From Flavobacteriales bacterium (GTDB lineage Bacteria > Bacteroidota > Bacteroidia > Flavobacteriales_D > Crocinitomicaceae), in the NCBI GenBank assembly GCA_947380375.1, contig CANCQX010000002.1:1-64000 (forward strand): 64,000 nt of DNA, written 5' to 3'. The notes beneath the pieces are model-generated. The model was not told where the DNA came from. It made no database searches and saw only the letters and a list, made by a program, of their open reading frames with translations. The translations under genes were made by a program, and so were the position numbers. Shown here piece by piece: positions 38,117 to 47,020 of the stretch (its first letter is position 1; each line of letters opens with the position of its first letter).

Positions 38117-39181
38117 TTGAAATCTCTATTTTTATTTTTAGTTCTACTATCTAATTTCTTTCTTTTTGGTCAATCATTCAAGGATGACTCTTTAAGTATT
38201 TTGTTTATTGGAAATAGTTTTACGCATATGAATGATATGCCTTCTATTTTTAATAAAATTGCAACTGCAAAAGGAAAAGTTGTACATGTTGAAAAGAATA
38301 CCAAAGCTGGCGCTTCTTTTCATGTCCATACTACTAGAATTGATATGTTTGAAACTATAAATAGTCGTAAATGGGATTATATTGTTCTTCAGGCTTATAG
38401 CAGAGAGTTTAGCCATTCAAAAGAGTATATTGATACGGCATCTCTTCCATATTTTAACCAAATTTTGGATACCATAAAGTTAAATCATTCTTGTACGAAT
38501 TTACTTCTATATAATACTTGGGGCTATAAAAATGGATATACAGAGAGGGAAGATATTAATTCTTACGAAAAAATGCAGGATAGTATTATAAGCGGTTATA
38601 AGTATATTAGTAGTTTGTATAATATTCCAATTGTTCCTGTTGGTATGGTTTGGAAATATGTAAGAGATTCATATCCAGATATAAATCTTTATGTGGAAGA
38701 TGACGCACATCCTAATAAATTAGGTTCATATTTATCTGCTTGTACATTTTATGCCTCGATTTTCGACGAATCTCCTGAAGGGGTTATTACCTCTACTATT
38801 AGTAAAGAAAATGCTGTAATAATTCAGAAGGCAGCTGCCGAAGTTGTTTTAAAAAATTACAAAGAATTTCATTTAGATCAAAATAGATCATCAATTAAGT
38901 ATTACCGAACAAAAAATGTTAAATATGTTGCTGAATGCGTTTCTAATTACCCAAATAATCTTAAAACAACATGGGATTTTGGAAATGGTAAAACTTCAAA
39001 TGAACAAAATGCTACTTGTGAATACCAAAAGCCGGGCAATTATATGATCAAACTAATAGTTGAAGATCAATGTGGTGTTAGAAATATTTATAATAAAATT
39101 TCTTTCTCAGCTCCTAAAAAACCTAAAAAACCAATCAAATCTAAACCAATAACTAATTCTAAATCAAAAAAGAAAATTTAG
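38117..39181 (+). CDS. Secreted SGNH-hydrolase-like protein (DUF4886) with PKD domain
   Basis: A 354-residue exported protein starting at a TTG codon; this start gives an immediate signal peptide (KSLFLFLVLLSNFFLFGQS) and no ATG gives a better one. The catalytic domain opens with ILFIGNSFTHMNDMP (about 28-42, block I Ser) and closes with EDDAHPNKLG (about 194-203, Asp/His block V). A PKD domain (about 270-330: TTWDFGNGKTSNEQNATCEYQKPGNY) follows. A basic tail rich in Lys and Pro ends the protein, with no T9SS domain. Ester or acetyl hydrolysis of a glycan is a guess from the fold. Confidence 0.8.
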   Translation: MKSLFLFLVLLSNFFLFGQSFKDDSLSILFIGNSFTHMNDMPSIFNKIATAKGKVVHVEKNTKAGASFHVHTTRIDMFETINSRKWDYIVLQAYSREFSHSKEYIDTASLPYFNQILDTIKLNHSCTNLLLYNTWGYKNGYTEREDINSYEKMQDSIISGYKYISSLYNIPIVPVGMVWKYVRDSYPDINLYVEDDAHPNKLGSYLSACTFYASIFDESPEGVITSTISKENAVIIQKAAAEVVLKNYKEFHLDQNRSSIKYYRTKNVKYVAECVSNYPNNLKTTWDFGNGKTSNEQNATCEYQKPGNYMIKLIVEDQCGVRNIYNKISFSAPKKPKKPIKSKPITNSKSKKKI

Positions 39182-39196
39182 TTTATTTTCCAATTT

Positions 39197-40639
39197 TCAG
39201 TCATTCCCTTTTTTTCTAAATACTGAAATCCCTAGTTGTATTATTTTAATTTTTATTCTTGACATTCCATTTTCAATTTGATCAATGTACTTAATATAAG
39301 TCACAAAGGTTGATATAAATAAAATAGCTCCAAATATTGCTTCTAATGGAGTTAATTTTTCTGCGAAGAAATCTTTTAAACCAAAACCTATTAATCCCCC
39401 ATAAAGAACCATTACATGTAAAATGTATATGGAAAGTGTGTTTTGTCCAACCTTTAAAAATAATGAATCTTTTATGTGAAAGTATTTCTCGATAAACATA
39501 AGTATACCTAAAACAATTAATACCTGACCAATTCTTCCATACAACCAAGCGTTATTTACAAAGTCTAAATCATCATGAAAATGAATTAATTTTGAAAAGG
39601 AATCGATTGCACTAAAAACTGTCCATCCAAATAAATTTAATGCTAATCCTAGACTAATAAATGTTAATGGAAACCAGGTTCGCTTTATATGAATTTGGTA
39701 TTTGTTAAGTAAAGAGCCAACCATACCTCCATACAGAGTAAATGCAACCCATGGCACTATTGGAAATACGGAATAAGGTCCTTGAAATAAATTTTGTATA
39801 AATTCTGGTGCTTTAACTGGATAAAATGTATTGTTTCCAGTTTCGGATTGAACTTTTACTTTCAGCAAATTTCTATTTAAAGAGTGTAAAATTGAAATTT
39901 GATGTAAATTTGAGTGTTTAGTTTTATAAAAGAATGTTTTTACTCTATTCAATTTAAAGGTTTCGAGCTCATCATCAGAAAGTTGATAAAGAAGGTACTT
40001 TATATCGTCATATTCAGTTCTTGTCAATGTAAAACTATCTTTCTTTTCAAATATGTCAACTTTTTCTATTAAAACTTTTACATCTTCTCGATGTTGAAAA
40101 AATGGATAAAATGAAAATAATAAAGTACCTGCAATAAAGTAATAGGTTGCTAATGAGCCTTTATTAATAAATTTAAATAATCCATAAATTAATAACAACA
40201 ATGATATCCCAAGTCCAATACATTGCAATACATGAAAAGCAACTACCCAACTAGATATATCTCCTTTAAAATAGCTACCGAAATGCATTAAGTTTAATTG
40301 AAGCATATATCCCCAAAATAATAGTTCAAAGGATCTTTTGAATCCAACTTTTACTCTGTTATTTTTTGAGAAACTAACATCTTTGCTCATCGAAAGAAGG
40401 TAAACAAAAACTACTCCTGTTACAGTAAAGAACATTGGAGCAGTAAAACCTCTAACAAAGTTCCACATGGTATATGCTAAGTTTTGAGTGTTATGATATA
40501 CTTCTTGATTATCTAAAGTACAACCAATAAAATGACCCTCAAGCATTAATAATATGGCTATAGAACGAGCCATATCAATAAACTTTAACCTTGGTTTTTG
40601 AACTATTACAGTTGCTGTATCGTTGTTATTTTCACTCAT
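39197..40639 (-). CDS. DUF1624/heparan-N-acetyltransferase-like membrane acyltransferase
   Basis: A polytopic membrane protein of about 480 residues from ATG 40639 (MSENNNDTATV); an ATG at 40672 adds 11 residues and is less likely. The first membrane block RLKFIDMARSIAILLMLEGHFIG and the following FVRGFTAPMFFTVTGVVFVYLL are the DUF1624/YeiB-type acyltransferase signature, with the His of EGHF as the likely catalytic residue. A charged soluble insert of about 100 residues (around 200-300) interrupts the membrane domain. It probably transfers an acetyl or acyl group onto an envelope glycan. Confidence 0.78.
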   Translation of the reverse strand: MSENNNDTATVIVQKPRLKFIDMARSIAILLMLEGHFIGCTLDNQEVYHNTQNLAYTMWNFVRGFTAPMFFTVTGVVFVYLLSMSKDVSFSKNNRVKVGFKRSFELLFWGYMLQLNLMHFGSYFKGDISSWVVAFHVLQCIGLGISLLLLIYGLFKFINKGSLATYYFIAGTLLFSFYPFFQHREDVKVLIEKVDIFEKKDSFTLTRTEYDDIKYLLYQLSDDELETFKLNRVKTFFYKTKHSNLHQISILHSLNRNLLKVKVQSETGNNTFYPVKAPEFIQNLFQGPYSVFPIVPWVAFTLYGGMVGSLLNKYQIHIKRTWFPLTFISLGLALNLFGWTVFSAIDSFSKLIHFHDDLDFVNNAWLYGRIGQVLIVLGILMFIEKYFHIKDSLFLKVGQNTLSIYILHVMVLYGGLIGFGLKDFFAEKLTPLEAIFGAILFISTFVTYIKYIDQIENGMSRIKIKIIQLGISVFRKKGND

Positions 40640-40685
40640 AGTATACAAATGTAGTATATTCCTTTGAATCAAAAAATACTTGTTG

Positions 40686-42965
40686 TCATTCTATTATAAT
40701 TTCAGAAGTTAATACTAACCTCAATTCTCCTTTTTGATTTTTAACTTTTAAGTAGATTGACTTTACAATTTGTCCTGTATACCCTTTAGAATCAAAAGTC
40801 ATTTTAACTTTTGTATTTTCTCCTGGTTTAAGTATCGTTTTATCTATAAAAGCCATATTACAATCGCAGGGAATTATAGGTGAATCTAATTCAATAGTAT
40901 CATTACTTGTATTTGTAATCACAAATGTTTTTTCAATAATATCACCCGACTTTATTTTTCCGGCATCAATTAACTGTTGTTGCGTTGAAAGTGAAATTAT
41001 TTGTTCTTCTAAATGTATTAGATTTGTTATTGTATCCATATAATTTACGCTTAATATTTCAATTTTTCTTTCTATAGCAGCCGACCTTGAATAAATAGAG
41101 TTTTTTTGATCATTTGGATTGTCACTTGTTAATTTATTTGCAGTATATTCTCCAAATGGTACTTCTGAGAATTCAATTTTTCCACCATTTTTTGAAGTTC
41201 CATTTATATAAGGTACAAAAATTCCATTTTCATATTCATTCAGGTAATTAATTAACGAACTAATTCTCCTTTTTGTTAATTTAACATTGTAATCAGTTTT
41301 TGCTAAAGGACTTGCAAAACCTTTAATTGTTATTTTCAAACGTGCTCCTTTCTCAAGTTCTTCAAATAATAATTCTCTAAATTGCTCTAAGTCTTTTACT
41401 CCTTGATCAACAAATTCAATAAAGAAATTTTCGATATCTTCTTTTGCCTCTTCCGTTTTATGCGTATTTAAACCTTTTGAATATTCTTTTTTATAGATTT
41501 CTAACATAGCTCGATAAGCTGTATAGCTATTGATGTAATTTACTTTAGTAATAGTGTCAGTAGATTTTGGATCTGGCACATCATTATGAAAATAGAGTGT
41601 AACGGGTAGTCGTTTATTTAATTCTACTAAGGTTTCTTTCTTTTGTTCTTTTGTTGATGGTATTTCTTTTTTAATCAATGGTTTAACTGAGAATACATCA
41701 CTACAACATGTTGGGTTTTTACTATAAAAAACGCCAATTCGATTACTTGATACATAGGAGGTATCTTCATTTTTAAAAAAATAGATATCATTTGCAGAAC
41801 TATTGATTGGTAATCCTAAATTGATAGGGTTTTCAAATTGTTTTGTATAATTTGAAAAAAAGACATCATTTCCACCAAATCCATCGAACCAAGACGATGA
41901 AAAATACAATCTTTTATTTTTAGAATCCCACCATGGACTTACTTCATTTTCTAATGAGTTTATTGATTGTATGCTTTTAACTTTTGAAAATTGGTTTCCA
42001 TTTTTTATGGTACTATACCAAATATCTAAACCTCCTTTAGTTCCCTTTCTATCGGATGCAAAAAAGAGAGTTTCCATTCCATCTAATTCTCCAATATTTG
42101 GCATTGTTGTATTGGCCCCTGGTTCATTAATTATATTCCCGAGGGAATCAGGAGACGACCATATTCCATTTGAATAATTGGCGACCATTATTTTACACTT
42201 GTAATTGTAACTTTCATTCTGACAAAGACTAAAATAAAATCGTTTTCCATCTAAGGAAAAAGTACCGTTTCCTGTATTTAATTTCTCAAAGAATAATTCA
42301 TATATTTTTTTTGATTCTTCAAATTTTTCACCGATAATTTTTGAAGTATAAAGATTGGTTGAATAGTTTGTTGCATATACTTCTTCATTTGTTATAATTG
42401 AATCTGCTCGTAGAGAAGAAAAAATAAAGTTACCATCGTAAATTAAATGACCAAATTCTGAATCTTTTGAATTTATTTTATCAGAAAGATGAGTAAAAAT
42501 GACTTTTGATGAATCTTTTAAAGATGATTTTGCCCATAAACAAGATTCAACTTCTCGAGCTGATTTTAGATATAGATAGCTTTTTTTATCTTTTAAATAT
42601 TTTTTCTTCCCTCTTTTGAATGTTTCAATTGCTTCGTCATATTTTCCATTAAATTTTTGCATCAGGCCTAAATTCAACAAACTAGATGGGTAAAGCAATG
42701 CCTCTTCTCGATCAAAAACTTTTTGATAGGCATTTTCCGCATTTTTATAATCTTTATATGCTTTTAATGTTTCAGCATATTTCCAAAGAGAAATGATGGA
42801 TGTAGAATCTAAAGCTAGGGCTTTTTCGAAGTATTCTTTTGCATAGTAATAATCACCTTTTTCGTATTGTTCTTCAGCAAATTTCAAATAATTTTTTAAC
42901 TCATTTTGGGTAAATAAGTTAAAAGAAAATAACAATGAAAAAATAATTATATATAATCTGGACAT
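40686..42965 (-). CDS. TPR/PD40/OmpA-like protein with C-terminal DUF1573 domain (PorE-like)
   Basis: A 759-residue exported protein. In order: signal (1-18); TPRs (about 20-140: AEEQYEKGDYYYAKEYFEKALALD); PD40 blades (about 160-420: ETLFFASDRKGTKGGLDIWYS); an OmpA-like domain (about 470-650) with a ~100-residue insertion between its first strand YFHNDVPDP and ITIKGFASPLAKTDYN; then an ASPM/DUF1573 domain (about 665-759: VITNTSNDTIELDSPIIPCDC). The order TPR-PD40-OmpA matches the T9SS peptidoglycan anchor PorE; the DUF1573 end is extra. It overlaps the PorP/SprF gene by 19 bases. Confidence 0.85.
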   Translation of the reverse strand: MSRLYIIIFSLLFSFNLFTQNELKNYLKFAEEQYEKGDYYYAKEYFEKALALDSTSIISLWKYAETLKAYKDYKNAENAYQKVFDREEALLYPSSLLNLGLMQKFNGKYDEAIETFKRGKKKYLKDKKSYLYLKSAREVESCLWAKSSLKDSSKVIFTHLSDKINSKDSEFGHLIYDGNFIFSSLRADSIITNEEVYATNYSTNLYTSKIIGEKFEESKKIYELFFEKLNTGNGTFSLDGKRFYFSLCQNESYNYKCKIMVANYSNGIWSSPDSLGNIINEPGANTTMPNIGELDGMETLFFASDRKGTKGGLDIWYSTIKNGNQFSKVKSIQSINSLENEVSPWWDSKNKRLYFSSSWFDGFGGNDVFFSNYTKQFENPINLGLPINSSANDIYFFKNEDTSYVSSNRIGVFYSKNPTCCSDVFSVKPLIKKEIPSTKEQKKETLVELNKRLPVTLYFHNDVPDPKSTDTITKVNYINSYTAYRAMLEIYKKEYSKGLNTHKTEEAKEDIENFFIEFVDQGVKDLEQFRELLFEELEKGARLKITIKGFASPLAKTDYNVKLTKRRISSLINYLNEYENGIFVPYINGTSKNGGKIEFSEVPFGEYTANKLTSDNPNDQKNSIYSRSAAIERKIEILSVNYMDTITNLIHLEEQIISLSTQQQLIDAGKIKSGDIIEKTFVITNTSNDTIELDSPIIPCDCNMAFIDKTILKPGENTKVKMTFDSKGYTGQIVKSIYLKVKNQKGELRLVLTSEIIIE

Positions 42966-43954
42966 ACGCGATGTGCTATTTTTTTAGGTTTAAATCTTTT
43001 AATAATATACCGAACTGCAAATTCAATTCCTCCCCTTACGTTACTTACTTGAACTAATTTGGAGAAATTAAAATCATAACTCATTCCAAAGAACCAATTT
43101 TGGTAATCCATTCCTACACTTAAATATCCTGCATCTTTTGCTCTCATCCAAGCCCCAAAGTAAATAGCTTCGTATAGAATAGGTTTTTGAACTAGGGTAT
43201 ACTTAAGATTGGAACCGATAATAAATTCGGTGTACTTTCCTTGGCGTTGAAGTGATAAACTAGGTAAAATATCCCAAGTAATGTTGAGTTGATAACTACT
43301 TTTTATAAATATGGATGTTCGAATATCTCTAGGAATATTTTCTCCAAAAAATCCTTGATTGGGTTTATTTAGATTAAAAAAACTAAGTCCACCTGTTATT
43401 TTTTTTCTACTTGTTTTTTGGAATTCGTAAACTGTTCCTATTCCGATCGATAAATTCGTATTTCTCTGACTCTGGTAGGTTTCATTTGTTGGTAGATTTG
43501 GGTCATAATAGGCTCCATTGTATTGATTATCAAACGAAAATTGATTCCAATTTACTTGTCGGTGATTCATTCCGATATTTAATCCTGGTCTAATAGAATG
43601 TAACGAATCCTTGGTTAAATAGATTTTATAAGATGTATTAAGTTGAATTTCTGTGGTTTGGAATTTTCCATCTCCTGCAGCATCGTTAAAAAATAAAACA
43701 CCTAAACCAATTTTTTGATTCTTTTCAAATCTAGTGTCTCCTGAAAAAGAAAGTGTATTAAATGGAATTGTAACACTTTTCCATTGACTTCGATAGTTTG
43801 CTATGATACGATAATCTCCAAAAAAATTTCCTGTATTTCCAGGGTTTTGAAAGATTTGGTTATCATTAAATTGAGACCAATGAATATCTTGCGCACTAAC
43901 ACTAAGTTTTAGTGAAGTTAAAAACAGCAAAATATACAATTTCAATTGGCTCAT
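42947..43954 (-). CDS. PorP/SprF-family type IX secretion membrane protein
   Basis: A 335-residue outer-membrane barrel. The signal peptide ends at VSAQD, followed by the family entry IHWSQFNDNQIFQNPGNTG (about 24-42) and YRIIANYRSQWKSV. It ends with the typical CPDYI tail. PorP/SprF proteins pair with large surface adhesins carrying type B sorting domains and help their T9SS export. The neighbour on the 3' side is a PorE-like gene, but no adhesin gene is next to this pair, which is atypical. Confidence 0.92.
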   Translation of the reverse strand: MSQLKLYILLFLTSLKLSVSAQDIHWSQFNDNQIFQNPGNTGNFFGDYRIIANYRSQWKSVTIPFNTLSFSGDTRFEKNQKIGLGVLFFNDAAGDGKFQTTEIQLNTSYKIYLTKDSLHSIRPGLNIGMNHRQVNWNQFSFDNQYNGAYYDPNLPTNETYQSQRNTNLSIGIGTVYEFQKTSRKKITGGLSFFNLNKPNQGFFGENIPRDIRTSIFIKSSYQLNITWDILPSLSLQRQGKYTEFIIGSNLKYTLVQKPILYEAIYFGAWMRAKDAGYLSVGMDYQNWFFGMSYDFNFSKLVQVSNVRGGIEFAVRYIIKRFKPKKIAHRVCPDYI

Positions 43955-44110
43955 TTATTTTTTTGATTGTTGAAGGTACGAATAATCTGTTTATTTTTTT
44001 AAATTGAAATTAAAATCAGTAATTCAAAGTCATACTATTAGTTTTAATTTTTTTAAGATTTGTTATTCTACCAAAATTAGAAATTTATGTATTGTTTTAA
44101 TTTAATCTCT

Positions 44111-44118
44111 TACCTTTG
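44111..44118 (+). promoter_or_regulatory. -7 promoter box TACCTTTG, 5 bases before ATG
   Basis: Exact TAnnTTTG match; with the ATG at 44124 it implies a leaderless or nearly leaderless mRNA and rejects any start further upstream. Confidence 0.65.
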
Positions 44119-44123
44119 ATTTG

Positions 44124-45143
44124 ATGTCGACAATTAGAGATTCTTTTCAAATAGTTAAACACGTTTCAGTGAATCGTTTAGTTAATCTTTTTCAATTGAA
44201 ATTCTCCTATTATCTTTCTCGTTTGACAAAGAAATCCATATTATTTGGAAAACCTTATGCCCTATCTATTGAGCCTACAACTGCTTGTAATCTAGGATGT
44301 CCTGAATGTCCAAGTGGACTAAAAAAATTTACTAGAGAAACAGGGAAATTGGATGTTGATTTTCATCAAAAAATGCTTCAAAGTGTTGGTAAACAAGTTT
44401 TTTACATCAATTATTATTTTCAGGGAGAACCTTTTTTAAATCCTCAATTTTTAGATTTAATTAAGGAAGCAAAGAGAAATAATATTTATACTGCAACTTC
44501 TACAAATGCTCATTTTATAGATCAGGATAAATCGGAAGAAATTGTAAATTCAGGTTTGGATCGTTTGATTATTTCTATTGATGGCTTGACTCAAAAAACG
44601 TATGAAAATTACCGCATAAATGGAAAATTGAGTAAAGTAATTGAAGCTTCGAAACAAATGGTGGAGGCAAAGCAAAAATTAAAATCAAAAACGCCACATC
44701 TTATTTTTCAGTTCTTAGTGGTGAAGCAAAATGAACATGAAGTAAAAGCGGTTTTTGAATTAGCAAAAGAACTTAAAATAGATGAAGTTCGATTAAAATC
44801 AGCCCAACTTTATGATTATAAAAATGGAAATTCATTGATGCCTGAAGGGGAAGAATATTCAAGGTATAAGCGAAGGAAAGATGGGACTTATGTTTTAAAG
44901 TATGAAACAGGCGATCATTGCTGGCGAATGTGGTCGAGTAGTGTGCTGACATGGGATGGAAAAGTGGTTCCATGTTGTTTTGATAAAGATGCTCAACATA
45001 TTTTAGGCTCTGTTGCAGAAACAGATTTTGAATCTATTTGGGAAAGTAAGAAATACCAAAGTTTCAGAAAATCCATTTTAACGAATAGAAATGCAATCGA
45101 TATTTGTCAAAATTGTTCTGAAGGAGCTAAAGTTTGGGTATGA
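44124..45143 (+). CDS. Radical SAM/SPASM domain protein
   Basis: A 339-residue enzyme. The radical SAM [4Fe-4S] motif CNLGCPEC has cysteines near 55, 59 and 62. Further core segments are YYFQGEPFLNPQF and LIISIDGLTQKTYENYR. The C-terminal SPASM region has CWRM, VVPCCFDKDAQHILGSV and CQNCSEGA, enough cysteines for one or more auxiliary clusters. Such proteins modify peptides or small molecules, but no precursor peptide gene is visible beside it. I use ATG 44124 over TTG 44121 because of the promoter spacing. Confidence 0.9.
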   Translation: MSTIRDSFQIVKHVSVNRLVNLFQLKFSYYLSRLTKKSILFGKPYALSIEPTTACNLGCPECPSGLKKFTRETGKLDVDFHQKMLQSVGKQVFYINYYFQGEPFLNPQFLDLIKEAKRNNIYTATSTNAHFIDQDKSEEIVNSGLDRLIISIDGLTQKTYENYRINGKLSKVIEASKQMVEAKQKLKSKTPHLIFQFLVVKQNEHEVKAVFELAKELKIDEVRLKSAQLYDYKNGNSLMPEGEEYSRYKRRKDGTYVLKYETGDHCWRMWSSSVLTWDGKVVPCCFDKDAQHILGSVAETDFESIWESKKYQSFRKSILTNRNAIDICQNCSEGAKVWV

Positions 45144-45181
45144 TTTTTTTTAGACTAGAAGAAATAAGACATAAATTTCGT

Positions 45182-46006
45182 CTAAAGTCTAATGTGTTCT
45201 GAATCAATTTTTTCACCCAAGAATAGAGATGCTTTTGTGTCGAAATCTATTTTATTTTCGGTTGTTAAAAAATGGATTTCACCATTTTTCGAACATTTAT
45301 TTTCAATTTCAGGGTGTCGATTTAAATAATCTTCTAATTTTTCAGCAATTATTGGTCCTTGAGCAACAATTTTTACATTTTTAGGAACAATAGATTCAAT
45401 GTAAGATTTGAGAATAGGGTAGTGGGTACACCCTAAAATTATGACATCAATTTGTGGATCAGAAGAAAGCAGGAGCTGAACATCTTCTTGAATAAATAAT
45501 TTCCCTCCTTCGGATAGGTGACGTCCATTTTCAATTAACGGAACCCACATTGGACATGCTTGTTGAGTTACAATTGTATCAGAAGAAAATTTGTTAATTT
45601 CAATTGGATAAGAAAGCGATTTTACCGTTCCTTCTGTTGCTAAAATTCCAACATGATTAGTAGTTGTAATTTCACCGATAATTTCTGTACTAGGACGAAT
45701 CACACCTAAAACTCGTTTATTTGGAGATAATAAGGGTAAATCATTTTGTTGAATTGTTCTTAATGCTTTTGCTGAAGCTGTATTACAGGCTAGTATAACC
45801 AATTCACAACCTCTAGCAAATAATTCTTTAACAGCTTCTAACGTAAATTCATAAACAACATCAAACGAACGAGAACCATAAGGAGCTCTAGCATTATCAC
45901 CTAAATAAAGATAATCATATTGAGGAAGAAGCTTTTGAATATCCGAAAGAATTGTTAAACCTCCGTAACCAGAATCAAAAACACCAATAGGAGATTTACC
46001 AATCAT
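45182..46006 (-). CDS. murI: Glutamate racemase
   Basis: Makes D-glutamate for peptidoglycan. The 274-residue length is normal. The catalytic cysteines sit in LACNTASAKA (about 71-80) and ILGCTHYPIL (about 187-196); the N-terminus is IGVFDSGYGGLTIL with the conserved Asp and Ser, and YLGDNARAPYG follows. It is cytosolic, a single-gene unit with a -7 box at 46023-46030. Confidence 0.97.
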   Translation of the reverse strand: MIGKSPIGVFDSGYGGLTILSDIQKLLPQYDYLYLGDNARAPYGSRSFDVVYEFTLEAVKELFARGCELVILACNTASAKALRTIQQNDLPLLSPNKRVLGVIRPSTEIIGEITTTNHVGILATEGTVKSLSYPIEINKFSSDTIVTQQACPMWVPLIENGRHLSEGGKLFIQEDVQLLLSSDPQIDVIILGCTHYPILKSYIESIVPKNVKIVAQGPIIAEKLEDYLNRHPEIENKCSKNGEIHFLTTENKIDFDTKASLFLGEKIDSEHIRL

Positions 46007-46022
46007 TTGAATTTTGTTTGTT

Positions 46023-46030
46023 CAAAGATA
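46023..46030 (-). promoter_or_regulatory. -7 promoter box TATCTTTG for murI
   Basis: Exact TAnnTTTG match on the minus strand, 16 bases before the murI start codon. Confidence 0.6.
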
Positions 46031-46101
46031 GTAAAACAGAAAAACATTGTTAATCTTTCGAATCAAATTTTATGAATAATTAAAAATCGATAGAAACTTC
46101 T

Positions 46102-46109
46102 TACATTTG
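46102..46109 (+). promoter_or_regulatory. -7 promoter box TACATTTG
   Basis: Exact TAnnTTTG match 22 bases before the thioredoxin-family gene. Confidence 0.6.
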
Positions 46110-46131
46110 AAAAACTAAAAATCCAAAAACT

Positions 46132-46653
46132 ATGAAAAATATTATTCTTCTATTTTCTTTTATTGTTTTCACTTTAAATCTTTCAGCGCAAGGTGAGATA
46201 AAACCTGTCAATCTTCCTGTTGAGTTAACTTGGCATACCGATTTAATAAAAGCAAATGATGTTTCTAAAGCTACCAACAAACCAATTTTTGCATTTTTCA
46301 CAGGAAGTGATTGGTGTGGATGGTGCAAGAGAATGCAAAGTAATGTTTTTGCTAAACCTGATTTTATTAAATGGGCGAATGAAAATGTAGTTCTTTTAGA
46401 GCTTGATTTTCCAAGAAATAAGACTTTAAGTACTGAATTACAAACTCAAAACAATAATTTAAAACAACAGTTTCAAGTTCCAGGTTTTCCAACGATTTGG
46501 ATGTTTAATATGAATAAGAGTAGCGATGGAACAAAGTATGAAATTCAGGCACTAGGTTCATGTGGATATCCTCAAGATCCCGAACCTGGAAAAGAGGAAG
46601 TTAAATTTATAGAAACTGCTAATGCTATTTTGAAGAATAAGGTTGCGAAGTAA
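46132..46653 (+). CDS. Periplasmic thioredoxin-family protein
   Basis: A 173-residue exported protein (signal 1-19, ends NLSAQ). The thioredoxin-like domain has the active site DWCGWCK with Cys62 and Cys65 and the cis-Pro segment VPGFPTIWMF. It is of the DUF255/thioredoxin-7-like group that resembles the DsbD C-terminal partner. It probably reduces or isomerises periplasmic disulfides. It is the last chromosomal gene before the integrated element. Confidence 0.92.
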   Translation: MKNIILLFSFIVFTLNLSAQGEIKPVNLPVELTWHTDLIKANDVSKATNKPIFAFFTGSDWCGWCKRMQSNVFAKPDFIKWANENVVLLELDFPRNKTLSTELQTQNNNLKQQFQVPGFPTIWMFNMNKSSDGTKYEIQALGSCGYPQDPEPGKEEVKFIETANAILKNKVAK

Positions 46654-46734
46654 TTCGGATATCTAATATCCTTTTCAATAATTCGACTTGATCCCGAACT
46701 GACACCAACTCAAGAGAAAAAACAACAGACATAA

Positions 46735-46764
46735 AAAAAGTCCTTCATTTCTGAAAGACTTTTT
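46735..46764 (-). terminator. tRNA-Gln terminator (left copy)
   Basis: AAAAAGTCCTTCA (46735-46747) pairs with TGAAAGACTTTTT (46752-46764) with one wobble position, loop of four bases. In the minus-strand RNA the odd pair is U-G and a U run follows. Confidence 0.8.
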
Positions 46765-46765
46765 G

Positions 46766-46838
46766 TTGACCCACTAGGGCTCGAACCTAGACTCTTCTAT
46801 ACCAAAAACAGACGTGTTGCCAGTTACACCATGGGTCA
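46766..46838 (-). tRNA. tRNA-Gln (anticodon UUG), left copy
   Basis: A 73-base cloverleaf. Acceptor TGACCCA pairs with TGGGTCA, D-stem GTGT with ACAC, anticodon stem TCTGT with ATAGA around the loop TTTTGGT (anticodon TTG), and T-stem CTAGG with CCTAG around TTCGAGC. The discriminator base is A and CCA is not encoded. It is identical to the copy at 58100-58172. Its -35-side sequence comes from the element, so expression of this copy is uncertain. Confidence 0.95.
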
Positions 46839-46849
46839 ATTTGTGAGGA

Positions 46850-46857
46850 CAAAGTTA
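46850..46857 (-). promoter_or_regulatory. -7 box TAACTTTG of tRNA-Gln (left copy)
   Basis: Exact TAnnTTTG match 11 bases upstream of the mature tRNA 5' end, inside the direct repeat; sequence beyond 46867 differs from the right copy. Confidence 0.55.
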
Positions 46858-46964
46858 GAAACAAAATAGTCCTAGAACCACCAAATCAATTCCATAGGGA
46901 ACCACTAACAGACTTTCTTGCAATGAACATAGTTTGGATATATTTTGTCTGAACCGTGCATACC

Positions 46965-46988
46965 TGTGTCAAGTTTTGTGTCAAGTTT
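46965..46988 (+). repeat. Two tandem 12-bp repeats upstream of the integrase
   Basis: TGTGTCAAGTTT occurs twice in direct succession (46965-46976 and 46977-46988), ending 32 bases before the integrase start. They are candidate arm-type binding sites for the integrase or sites for a regulator. The rest of 46868-47020 shows nothing else I can support. Confidence 0.7.
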
Positions 46989-47020
46989 TTCCGAGTAAAT
47001 AACATTCAAAAATAAATACA

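Larger units (their letters stand above)
46730..46867. repeat. Left 138-bp direct repeat (attL-like)
   Basis: Identical base for base to 58064-58201. It contains the tRNA-Gln, its terminator (46735-46764) and its -7 box (46850-46857). Flanking bases differ on both sides (46729 versus 58063 and 46868 versus 58202), which fixes the limits. Confidence 0.92.
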
